Below are positions 52,757-60,102 of a stretch of DNA of 64,000 nucleotides, piece after piece; positions within the stretch are counted from its first letter, which is position 1, and each line of letters opens with the position of its first letter. The translations under genes and the position numbers were made by a program. The DNA lies in assembly GCA_963739615.1 (NCBI GenBank), contig CAVUBD010000032.1:124001-188000 (forward strand), read 5' to 3'. Origin of the DNA: Palsa-504 sp963739615 (GTDB taxonomy: Bacteria; Actinomycetota; Actinomycetes; Streptosporangiales; Streptosporangiaceae). Below the pieces are notes generated by a model. The model was not told where the DNA came from and ran no database searches. It saw only the letters and a program-made list of their open reading frames with translations.

Positions 52757-55700
52757 ATGACCACTATCAGCTTGCATGACGCGACAGCCGACGCTGGGGC
52801 TTGGGCCGGCCGGGGAGCTGACCGCGAGTTCTGGCGCGGCGTGCTGCTGGCCGGCGGGCTCACCGCGATCCCGCGCTGGACCCTCGATCCGGTGCCCGGC
52901 GTCGCCACGCACGAGGAGAGCATCCCCGGCGACCTGGTGGCGAGGTTGCGCAAGCGGGCGGCCGAGGTGGGCGTGCCGCTGAGTTCGGTGCTGCTGGCCG
53001 CGCACGCCAGGGTGCTCGCCGCGCTCGGCGGCGAGTCCGAGGTCGTGACCGGCTACGTGGCCGCGCCCGGCGCACGGCCGCTGCCCTGCCGTCTGGCGAC
53101 CGGAGCTGGCTCGTGGCGGACGGTCCTGCTGGACACCCACCGGGCCGAATGGGAACTGCTGTCGCACCAGGACTTCGGCGTCGATGAACTCCGGGGCGAG
53201 CTTGGCCTGACCGGGCCGCTCTTCGAGACCGTGTTCGATTCGGTCGGCGACGACGGCAAGCTGGCCGGGGACACCGTACTGCGGGTGGGGATCTGGCCGC
53301 ACCGCGGCCGGGTCGTGCTGCGCCTGCGGTACCGGACCGACGTGCTCAAGGCGGACGGCGCGGCCCGGATCGCCGGCTATCACCGCACCGCGCTCGAGCT
53401 GATCGCCGCGGATCCGGAGGCCGAGCACGAACGGCAATCCCTGCTGTCCGGCGGGGAGCTGCGCTTCCAGCTCGAAGGGCTCGCCGGACCGCACAGGGAG
53501 CTGCCGGACCGGCGGGTGCACGAGCTGTTCGAGCAGCGGGTCCGGTCCCACCCGGACGCTGTCGCGGCCGCGCACGGCGACAGGCAGTGGACCTATTGCG
53601 AGCTCAACGCGCGCGCGAACCGGCTGGCACGAGCCCTGCTGGCGCGGGGACTTCGCCGCGAGGGGGTCGTCGCGGTGGTGACCGAGCGGAACCTGGACTG
53701 GATGGCCGCCGTCCTGGCGGTCTTCAAGGCCGGCGGCGCGTACCTGCCGATCGAGCCGCATTTCCCTGCCGACCGGATCGCGATCGCGCTGTCCCGGGCC
53801 GGGTGCGAGCTGGTGCTGACCGAACCAGGCAGCACCGCCACGCTGGGCCGGGCCCTGGACTCGCTGCCCGGCATCGCGACGCTGCTGGCCGAGACGGCCT
53901 ACGCCGAGAACCACGCCGACGATGACCTCGGCGTCGAGGTCACGCCGGACCAGCTGGCCTACATCTACTTCACCTCCGGCTCCACCGGTGAGCCCAAGGG
54001 TGCGATGTGCGAGCACGCGGGCATGCTCAACCACCTCTACGCCAAGCTCGACGACCTGCAGATCGACTCGGGGCAGGTGGTCGCCCAGACCGCGCCCCAG
54101 TGCTTCGACATCTCGCTGTGGCAGCTGATTTCCGGGCTGCTGGCCGGCGGGCGGACCCTGCTGGTCGAGCAGGAGGTAATCCTGGACGTCCAGCGGTTCC
54201 TGGACAAGATCGTCGACAGCCAGGTCGCGATCTTGCAGGTCGTGCCCTCCTACCTCGAGGTCGTGCTGTCCTACCTGGAGCGGCAGCCGCGAGAGCTGCC
54301 GGACCTGCGGTGCGTGTCGGTGACCGGCGAGGCGCTGAAGAAGGAGCTCGCCCAGCGCTGGTTCGCGGCCCAGCCGGGGATCAAGCTGGTCAACGCGTAC
54401 GGGCTGACCGAGACCTCGGACGATACCAACCACGAGGTCATGGAGCGGGCGCCGGAGGGCGACCGGGTCTCGCTGGGCCGTCCCGTCAGCAACGTGCGCA
54501 TCTACATCGTCGACGAGCACCTGTCGCCGGTGCCGCTGGGCGCGCCCGGCCTCATCGCATTCTCCGGGGTCTGCGTCGGCCGCGGCTACATCAACGACCC
54601 AGAACGCACCCAGCTGGCCTACCTGGCCGATCCGCATCACCGGGGGCAGCGGCTCTACCTGGGCGGCGACTACGGCCGCTGGCAACCGGACGGCAAGCTG
54701 GAGTTCCTCGGCCGCCGTGACAGCCAGGTCAAGATCAGCGGCTTCCGCATCGAGATCGGCGAGATCGAGAACATCCTGCTCCGGGTGCCGGGGGTCCGCG
54801 ACGGCGCCGTGGTGGTCACCGGGCGGCCCGGCGAAGGCGCGGGCCAGCGACTGGTGGCCTTCTGCTCGGGCCCGCGGCCGCGGCCGGCCAGCGCCCTGCG
54901 GGACCGGCTGAGTCAGTCGCTGCCGGAGTACATGATCCCGGCGGCGTTCCACTGGCGGGAAAACCTGCCGCTGACGGCCAACGGCAAGATCGACAGGAAG
55001 ACGCTGACGGCGCAGGCCGCGGAGCTTGACGTCGCCGTGGCGGACCATCAGGCGCCTCGCACGGCCACCGAACGGCGGCTGGCGGCCGCCTGGGCGACCG
55101 TGCTGGGCATCCCACCGGACCAGATCGGCCGGCACGACAACTTCTTTGACCGGGGCGGTTCGTCGCTGTCGGCCGTGAAGCTCGCGATCACCCTGGACCG
55201 GGCGGTATCGCTCAAGGAGCTTACCCGCCACCCGGTCCTCGCCGATCTGGCCGGACTGGTCGACCGGACCACGGATCAGCGCGCCGGGCTGCTCCAGTCG
55301 TTGCTGGAACCGCAGGGCGAGCGGGCCGCGGCCCTGGTGTGCTTTCCTTACGCAGGCGGCAACGCGGTGAACTTCCAGTCGATGGCCAGCGCGCTGCGGG
55401 GCAGCGGCCTGGCCGTTTACGCCGTCGAGCTGCCCGGTCACGACCTGGCCGGGCAGGACGAACCGTTCGCGCCGATGGCCGAGGTGGTCGGGCAGGTCGT
55501 CGACGAGATCATCCGGAGCGGCCTGACCAGGGTCCTGCTCTGGGGTCATTCCTCGGGCGCCGCGTTCGCCGTGGAGACGGCCAGGAAACTACGTGAGCAC
55601 GGGGTGGACGTCCAGCGGGTGTTCCTCGGCGCGCAACTGCCCGGGCAGGCCGCGGGCCGGCGCGCCGCCGTCGCCGGGCTGACCGGGCGGAGCAACGCCG

Positions 55701-56059
55701 AGATCGCCGCCGCGCTGAGCGCGGACGGCGGCTACACCGAACTCAGCGAGCTTGACGCGCGGCACGCCGAGCAGATCGGTGCCGCCTACCGGCACGACTG
55801 CGTATCGGCCCACCGATATCTCGCCGATGCCCTGGACCGCCCGCCGGCGGTGAAGCTGTCCGTGCCGGTAACCGTGGTCGTGGCCGCCGACGACCCGGCC
55901 ACGGCGGATTTCGCGCGCCGGCACCGCGACTGGCGGCTCCTGGCCGACCAGGTCGACCTGCATGAGCTGGCCGACGGCGGTCACTACTTCCCGCGCACCC
56001 GCCCGGCCGAGGCGGCGAAGCCCGTGCTCCGGGCCGCCGGGGTCCGGGTTTCTTCGTAA
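52757..56059 (+). CDS. NRPS: degenerate condensation remnant - A - PCP - TE
   Basis: 1100 aa. Residues about 1-245 resemble the C-terminal lobe of a condensation domain but have no HHxxxDG. Adenylation domain about 253-745: A3 YFTSGSTGEPKGAM (about 404-417), A4 QCFDISLWQ with the alpha-amino-binding Asp, A5 NAYGLTETSD, A7 LGGDYGRWQPDG, A8 QVKISGFRIEIGEIE, A10 LTANGKIDRK. PCP with Ser802 in FDRGGSSLSAVKL. Thioesterase about 855-1095 with Ser932 in WGHSSGAA and a C-terminal DGGHYF His; its start ALVCFPYAGGNAVNF resembles type II thioesterases. With sbnA and sbnB adjacent, L-2,3-diaminopropionate is the likely substrate (inference). The start is 1 base after the previous stop. Confidence 0.9.
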   Translation: MTTISLHDATADAGAWAGRGADREFWRGVLLAGGLTAIPRWTLDPVPGVATHEESIPGDLVARLRKRAAEVGVPLSSVLLAAHARVLAALGGESEVVTGYVAAPGARPLPCRLATGAGSWRTVLLDTHRAEWELLSHQDFGVDELRGELGLTGPLFETVFDSVGDDGKLAGDTVLRVGIWPHRGRVVLRLRYRTDVLKADGAARIAGYHRTALELIAADPEAEHERQSLLSGGELRFQLEGLAGPHRELPDRRVHELFEQRVRSHPDAVAAAHGDRQWTYCELNARANRLARALLARGLRREGVVAVVTERNLDWMAAVLAVFKAGGAYLPIEPHFPADRIAIALSRAGCELVLTEPGSTATLGRALDSLPGIATLLAETAYAENHADDDLGVEVTPDQLAYIYFTSGSTGEPKGAMCEHAGMLNHLYAKLDDLQIDSGQVVAQTAPQCFDISLWQLISGLLAGGRTLLVEQEVILDVQRFLDKIVDSQVAILQVVPSYLEVVLSYLERQPRELPDLRCVSVTGEALKKELAQRWFAAQPGIKLVNAYGLTETSDDTNHEVMERAPEGDRVSLGRPVSNVRIYIVDEHLSPVPLGAPGLIAFSGVCVGRGYINDPERTQLAYLADPHHRGQRLYLGGDYGRWQPDGKLEFLGRRDSQVKISGFRIEIGEIENILLRVPGVRDGAVVVTGRPGEGAGQRLVAFCSGPRPRPASALRDRLSQSLPEYMIPAAFHWRENLPLTANGKIDRKTLTAQAAELDVAVADHQAPRTATERRLAAAWATVLGIPPDQIGRHDNFFDRGGSSLSAVKLAITLDRAVSLKELTRHPVLADLAGLVDRTTDQRAGLLQSLLEPQGERAAALVCFPYAGGNAVNFQSMASALRGSGLAVYAVELPGHDLAGQDEPFAPMAEVVGQVVDEIIRSGLTRVLLWGHSSGAAFAVETARKLREHGVDVQRVFLGAQLPGQAAGRRAAVAGLTGRSNAEIAAALSADGGYTELSELDARHAEQIGAAYRHDCVSAHRYLADALDRPPAVKLSVPVTVVVAADDPATADFARRHRDWRLLADQVDLHELADGGHYFPRTRPAEAAKPVLRAAGVRVSS

Positions 56060-56082
56060 GCAGCAACAGAAAGGACATCGAG

Positions 56083-57099
56083 ATGTCGCATTCAACCCCG
56101 GCGTCCCTGCTGGACGTCAACCTGCAAGCCGGACGGCCTCCGGTGCTGCGGGCCGAGGCCGCCGGCGGTGCCGTCGGCTGGGCAGCCGGCTGGGCGGCTG
56201 ACCACCGGGACGCGCTGCGGGCGGTCATCGCCGAGCACGGCTGCGTCCTGGTCCGCGGCCTCGGGCTCCGCGATGCCGCCGAGACCGGCACCGTGTTCGG
56301 CCGGCTGGCCACTGAACTGATGACCGAGAAGGAGTTCTTCGCGGCCAGGCGGACCTTCGCCAACGGCCTGTACTCCGCGTCGAAATGGCCGCCGAACCAG
56401 CAGATGTGCATGCACCACGAACTAAGTTACACGCTCGAGTTCCCCGGCCTGATGATGTTCGCGTGCCTGCACGCGGCGTCGTCGGGCGGGGCCACCGCGG
56501 TGGCCGACTCGCCGACGGTGCTTCGTGCCCTGCCCGCCGAGCTGGTCAGCCGGTTCGAGCGCGAGGGCTGGGTACTCACCCGCAACTACAACGACGACAT
56601 CGGGGCCTCGGTCGCCGAGGCGTTCGGCACCGACGACCGCCGTGCCGTCGAGGGGTACTGCCGCGCCAACGCGATCGAGTTCCAGTGGCAGCCCGACGGC
56701 GGGCTGCGCACCAGGCAGCGCCGCAGCGCCGTGGTCCGGCATCCGCGCACCGGCCAGCGCTGCTGGTTCAACCAGATCGCGTTCCTCAACGAGCGGACCA
56801 TAGATCCGGAGGTGCGCGAGTACCTGGTGGACGTCTACGGCGAGGACGGGCTGCCGTTCAACACCCGCTTCGGACACGGCGACCCGATCGGCGAGGACGT
56901 CGTGCAGCTGATCAACGAGGTTTACGAGGCTCATACCGCCCGGGAGCCCTGGCAGGCCGGCGACGTGCTGCTCGTGGACAACGTCCGGACCGCGCACAGC
57001 CGGGAGGCCTTCACCGGACCGCGCGAAGTGCTCGTCGCGATGACCGATCCGGTCCGCCTGGCCGACTGCTCGCCGACCATCGAGGTGGCCGCCCGATGA
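56083..57099 (+). CDS. SyrP-like Fe(II)/2-oxoglutarate dioxygenase (TauD/TfdA fold)
   Basis: 338 aa double-stranded beta-helix dioxygenase. Early motif HGCVLVRGLGL, then SKWPPNQQMCMHHELSYTLE, where H-x-E supplies two iron ligands as in VioC/SyrP-type enzymes. ASSGGATAVADSPTVLRALP and GWVLTRNYNDDIG follow, and LVDNVRTAHSREAF provides the distal His and the oxoglutarate Arg. SyrP hydroxylates the beta carbon of an aspartyl residue held on an NRPS carrier, so beta-hydroxylation of the PCP-bound amino acid is the likely job here (inference). Ribosome site AAAGGA 7 bases before ATG 56083. Its stop overlaps the sbnB ATG. Confidence 0.85.
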   Translation: MSHSTPASLLDVNLQAGRPPVLRAEAAGGAVGWAAGWAADHRDALRAVIAEHGCVLVRGLGLRDAAETGTVFGRLATELMTEKEFFAARRTFANGLYSASKWPPNQQMCMHHELSYTLEFPGLMMFACLHAASSGGATAVADSPTVLRALPAELVSRFEREGWVLTRNYNDDIGASVAEAFGTDDRRAVEGYCRANAIEFQWQPDGGLRTRQRRSAVVRHPRTGQRCWFNQIAFLNERTIDPEVREYLVDVYGEDGLPFNTRFGHGDPIGEDVVQLINEVYEAHTAREPWQAGDVLLVDNVRTAHSREAFTGPREVLVAMTDPVRLADCSPTIEVAAR

Positions 57100-58124
57100 G
57101 CACCGTCGTGCCGTCGTTCGCGGTGATCCCGGGGGCTCAGGTCCAGCAGGCACTGCAAGGACGCCAGAAGCAGATCATGGAACTGGTCGAGGCCACCTAC
57201 CGGCTGCACAGCGCCGGCGACTCGGTGAACCCGCCGTCGTACTTCCTGCGCTTCCCCGACCGCCCATCGGACCGGATCATCGCGCTGCCCGCCTCGATCG
57301 GCGAGCCGCTCCGGGTGGATGGCCTGAAGTGGATCTCCAGCTTTCCAGGGAATGTCGAGGCTGGCCTCCCGCGGGCCTCGGCCGTGCTCATCCTCAACGA
57401 CCACGACACCGGCTATCCGTTCGCCTGCCTGGAGAGCTCGATCATCAGCGCCACCAGGACGGCCTCGCTGGCGGCGTCGGCGGCTGACTGGCTCAGCCGC
57501 GGGACGCCGCGTCCGGCCCGGGTGGGGTTCTTCGGGACGGGCCTGATCGCCCGCTACATCCATACCTTCCTGACCGGAACCGGCTGGTCGTTCGATGAGA
57601 TCGGCGTGCACGACCTGTCGGCGGCCAGCGCGGCCGGCTTCCGCGGTTACCTGGAGCAGCCGGGCGAGGCCGGCCGGGTTACGGTGTACGACAGCGCGGA
57701 GCAGCTGATACGGTCCAGCGACCTGGTGGTCTTCGCCACGATCGCCGGGCAGCCGCACGTCAGCGACCTGTCGTGGTTCTCGCACCATCCCCTGGTGCTG
57801 CACGTGTCGCTGCGCGACCTCGCGCCGGAGATCCTGCTCGCCTCGACCAACATCGTCGACGACGTGGAGCACTGCCTGAAGGCGAACACCTCGCCGCACC
57901 TGGCGGAGCAGCTCACCGGCGGCCGGGACTTCCTGGCCGGCACGCTGGACGACGTGATGGCGGGGCGAGTGGCGGTGCCGGCTGACCGGCCGGCGGTGTT
58001 CTCCCCGTTCGGCCTCGGCGTGCTGGACCTGGCGGTGGGCAAGTACGTCTACGACGAGGTCGCCCGCGCCGGCGAGCTGCACGTCATCGACGACTTCTTC
58101 CACGAGCTGCGCCGTTACGGCTGA
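57096..58124 (+). CDS. sbnB: 2,3-diaminopropionate biosynthesis protein SbnB
   Basis: Ornithine cyclodeaminase/mu-crystallin-family NAD+ oxidoreductase. SbnB oxidatively splits ACEGA to L-2,3-diaminopropionate plus 2-oxoglutarate. Evidence: substrate region PPSYFLRFPDRPSDRIIALP, GLKWISSFPGNVEAGLPRAS, the conserved LESSIISATRTASLAASAAD, the Rossmann motif VGFFGTGLIARYIHTFL and FSPFGLGVLDLAVGKYVYDE near the end. 342 aa, usual size. ATG overlaps the dioxygenase stop (ATGA). Last gene of the operon. Confidence 0.88.
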   Translation: MSTVVPSFAVIPGAQVQQALQGRQKQIMELVEATYRLHSAGDSVNPPSYFLRFPDRPSDRIIALPASIGEPLRVDGLKWISSFPGNVEAGLPRASAVLILNDHDTGYPFACLESSIISATRTASLAASAADWLSRGTPRPARVGFFGTGLIARYIHTFLTGTGWSFDEIGVHDLSAASAAGFRGYLEQPGEAGRVTVYDSAEQLIRSSDLVVFATIAGQPHVSDLSWFSHHPLVLHVSLRDLAPEILLASTNIVDDVEHCLKANTSPHLAEQLTGGRDFLAGTLDDVMAGRVAVPADRPAVFSPFGLGVLDLAVGKYVYDEVARAGELHVIDDFFHELRRYG

Positions 58125-58153
58125 AATGGCCCCGGAAGCGGGCAGGGGGGGTG

Positions 58154-58582
58154 CTAGGGGGCGGGGGGGATGTTGTAGTTCATGCGGAAGAGGTTCTGGG
58201 GGTCGTAGCGGGCCTTGAGGCGGGCTAGCTCGGCGGCGGATCCGCCCTGGATGCCGGCTACCACCAGGGCGAAGCTGAACCGGAGCCTGAGGTCGTCGGC
58301 GGGGCCCTCGATCTCGTTCGCGCCACTCTCTATCTCATTGACAATCGTCCCGAGGACCGGGCCTGCGATGCGGGTGAAGGTCACCCGGTACGGGTGCTCC
58401 AGCGTGATCCGCTCGGTGAAGCGCTGGCCCCTGAACTCGATGTCGCGGTCGAAGACGGTGTCGCCGTGGCGCTGGGTGACCTCGCAGAAGGTCATGCTGG
58501 GCACGAACGGCAGCGCGTTGCTGGCCTTCAGCACCAGGCCGTCCCAGACGGCGGCGCGGTCCAGCACTGGCTCGCCGGGCAC
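58154..58582 (-). CDS. Chimera: DUF1857/AtaL-like SRPBCC domain joined to a BBE tail
   Basis: 142 aa from GTG 58582 (GAGGAGGAAC upstream). Residues about 10-108 look like a DUF1857 (AtaL-like) SRPBCC domain: VWDGLVLKASNALPFVPSMT, IEFRGQRFTERITLEHPYRV, GPADDLRLRFSFALVV. The last about 32 residues, AELARLKARYDPQNLFRMNY plus NIPP, are the unmistakable end of a berberine-bridge-type FAD oxidase (BBE domain). The join near QGGS probably arose by deletion between two genes. Whether the hybrid is functional is unknown. Confidence 0.65.
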   Translation of the reverse strand: MPGEPVLDRAAVWDGLVLKASNALPFVPSMTFCEVTQRHGDTVFDRDIEFRGQRFTERITLEHPYRVTFTRIAGPVLGTIVNEIESGANEIEGPADDLRLRFSFALVVAGIQGGSAAELARLKARYDPQNLFRMNYNIPPAP

Positions 58583-58624
58583 GTTCCTCCTCGCACGACC
58601 CGCGGGCCGTGGCCTGCGGTAGCT

Positions 58625-58685
58625 AAACTGTATGCAGTTTGAGCGAGGCGTTCAAGCCTTGACGGCCAATAACTGCATGCACTTT
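58625..58685. promoter_or_regulatory. Two GntR-type operator palindromes
   Basis: AAACTGTATGCAGTTT (58625-58640) is a palindrome with 6-base arms around TATG; AACTGCATGCACTTT (58671-58685) is a close variant. They lie directly upstream of the minus-strand chimeric gene at 58582 and 430 bases before the GntR gene. The same motif recurs at 58990 and 60071-60102. Confidence 0.7.
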
Positions 58686-58989
58686 GCGACTTCGCCTGTC
58701 GCGGCCCTGGCCGGGCTATACGCCGCTAAGACCCACGGCTAGGGTACGGGCGCGGGCGCGGGGCAGTCGGCCGAGATCACCGCGGAAGGTGGCGTGCATG
58801 GCTTTGCGGGCGCGGGCGCGGGCGCCGGGGCGGCTTGCGGCCGGCAGGGTGCGTGTAGCCGGGTCCGGGCCGGGATTAGCGTGGAGGACCCGGCCGACTG
58901 GAGGAAAAGGGCAACGGCAGGGTACCGGATCCTCCGCGCAGGCCGGATCCTCCGCGTTGTTCCGGCGGCAGCGGCCCGGCAGGCTGGGT

Positions 58990-59005
58990 AAAGTGTATGC
59001 AGTTA
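58990..59005. promoter_or_regulatory. GntR-type operator next to the regulator gene
   Basis: AAAGTGTATGCAGTTA lies 55 bases before the ATG of the GntR/FCD regulator and matches the AAACTGTATGCAGTTT sites nearby in 14 of 16 positions, consistent with autoregulation. Confidence 0.68.
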
Positions 59006-59060
59006 TGCCTGGGTCGTGAACTTTGCGCAGCTGCCGTCGGATCAGGGGAGAATGCTGGCC

Positions 59061-59831
59061 ATGCCTCGTGTCGTGCAGGTGCCTGACATCCGCAAGGTCG
59101 ACCTGCCCGAAGCCAGGCAGGCCATCCCGTACGTGCACGCCTACCTGCGGGAATGCATCCTCGACGGTACCCTGTCCCCCGGCACCAAGCTGTCGCAGGT
59201 GAGCCTGGCCGCCCAGCTCGGCATCAGCCGCACCCCGCTCAGGGAGGTGCTGCGGATGCTGCAGGAAGAGGGCCTGGTCGAGATCGAGCCGAACCAGCGG
59301 ACCAGGGTCGCGGGCCTGGACCCGCAGGAACTCGACGACGTCTACGCCAGCCGCATCCTGCTGGAGACGCTGGCCCTGTCGATGACGATCGGGAACTTCG
59401 GGGCCAAGGCGCGCGCCGAGGCCAAGCGGCTGCTGACCGCGATGCGGCGGGCCGCCAAGAACGGCGACTTCGACGCCTGGTTCGCGGCGCACACCGAGTA
59501 CCACCGGGTCTGCACGGCGGCCGCGGGCGAGGCGATGCAGCGGCAACTGCTCGCCTTCGCCGACCGGACGACCCGCTACATCCGCATCTACCAGCTGTCC
59601 GAGCCGAACAGCTGGCAGGCGGCCGGCGACGCCGAGCACGCCTCGATCCTGGAGGCGCTGACCGCGGACGACGAGCAGGGCGCGCTGACCGAGATGGCGC
59701 ACCACCTGGCGCGCACGGCGCTGCGGGTGCTGACCGACTGCGCGCCGGACTACGAGCCGGTCGCGGTGCCGCACGCGGTGGCGCTCATCGACCGCCAGCC
59801 GTCGGCGGGGCTGCACCTGGCGGCGGAGTGA
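59061..59831 (+). CDS. GntR family regulator, FadR/FCD subfamily
   Basis: About 256 aa. Winged helix: YVHAYLRECILDGTLSPGTK, LSQVSLAAQLGISRTPLREV, LRMLQEEGLVEIEPNQRTRV. FCD effector domain with LDDVYASRILLETLALSMTI, FDAWFAAHTEYHRVCTAAAG (metal His) and AGDAEHASILEALTADDEQG plus MAHHLARTALRVL, giving the usual Asp/His metal ligands. ATG 59061 is preferred because GGGGAG lies 10 bases upstream; ATG 59052 and GTG 59016 are in frame. Five matching palindromes flank the gene, so it likely controls itself and both neighbours. Ligand probably a small carboxylic acid. Confidence 0.9.
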   Translation: MPRVVQVPDIRKVDLPEARQAIPYVHAYLRECILDGTLSPGTKLSQVSLAAQLGISRTPLREVLRMLQEEGLVEIEPNQRTRVAGLDPQELDDVYASRILLETLALSMTIGNFGAKARAEAKRLLTAMRRAAKNGDFDAWFAAHTEYHRVCTAAAGEAMQRQLLAFADRTTRYIRIYQLSEPNSWQAAGDAEHASILEALTADDEQGALTEMAHHLARTALRVLTDCAPDYEPVAVPHAVALIDRQPSAGLHLAAE

Positions 59832-59892
59832 AACCGCGGTATCACCCCGTGCTGGCGTGGTGAAATGGCGGTTTCACTGCGTGCTGGCTCGT

Positions 59893-60058
59893 TGCCCCAT
59901 ACCGCGTTCAGGCCGGGCGGCAGCGCCATCGCCGCGCCCATCGAACCCATCAGTACAACGCGGCGGACCGCGCGCGGCCGGGCCACGGCGATCGAGAGGG
60001 CCACGGCGCCGCCCATCGAGTTGCCGATGATGTCGACGGCGCCCACGCCGAGCCTCCT
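59893..60058 (-). pseudogene. Alpha/beta hydrolase, internal fragment
   Basis: On the minus strand GVGAVDIIGNSMGGAVALSI, then AVARPRAVRRVVLMGSMGAA and PPGLNAVWG form the nucleophile-elbow region of a meta-cleavage-type hydrolase (GNSMGG). Both the N-terminal HG motif and the C-terminal Asp/His part are missing. The fragment sits between the GntR gene and the double operator at 60071, suggesting that the regulator's original target gene has been deleted. Confidence 0.6.
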
Positions 60059-60070
60059 GCCCGTGGGCCT

Positions 60071-60102
60071 AAACTGCATACAGTTTAGACTGCATACAGT
60101 TT
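60071..60102. promoter_or_regulatory. Tandem GntR-type operator pair
   Basis: AAACTGCATACAGTTT (60071-60086) and GACTGCATACAGTTT (60088-60102) repeat with a 17-base spacing and are the same motif, read on the other strand, as the sites at 58625 and 58990. They lie immediately upstream of the minus-strand hydrolase remnant. Confidence 0.7.

Noticed and set aside
50479..55549. Very long antisense ORFs (over 800 codons) opposite the biosynthetic operon
   Set aside because: High GC content removes stop codons from the complementary frames; the proteins are Arg/Pro/His-rich, lack domains, and the sense genes are clear.
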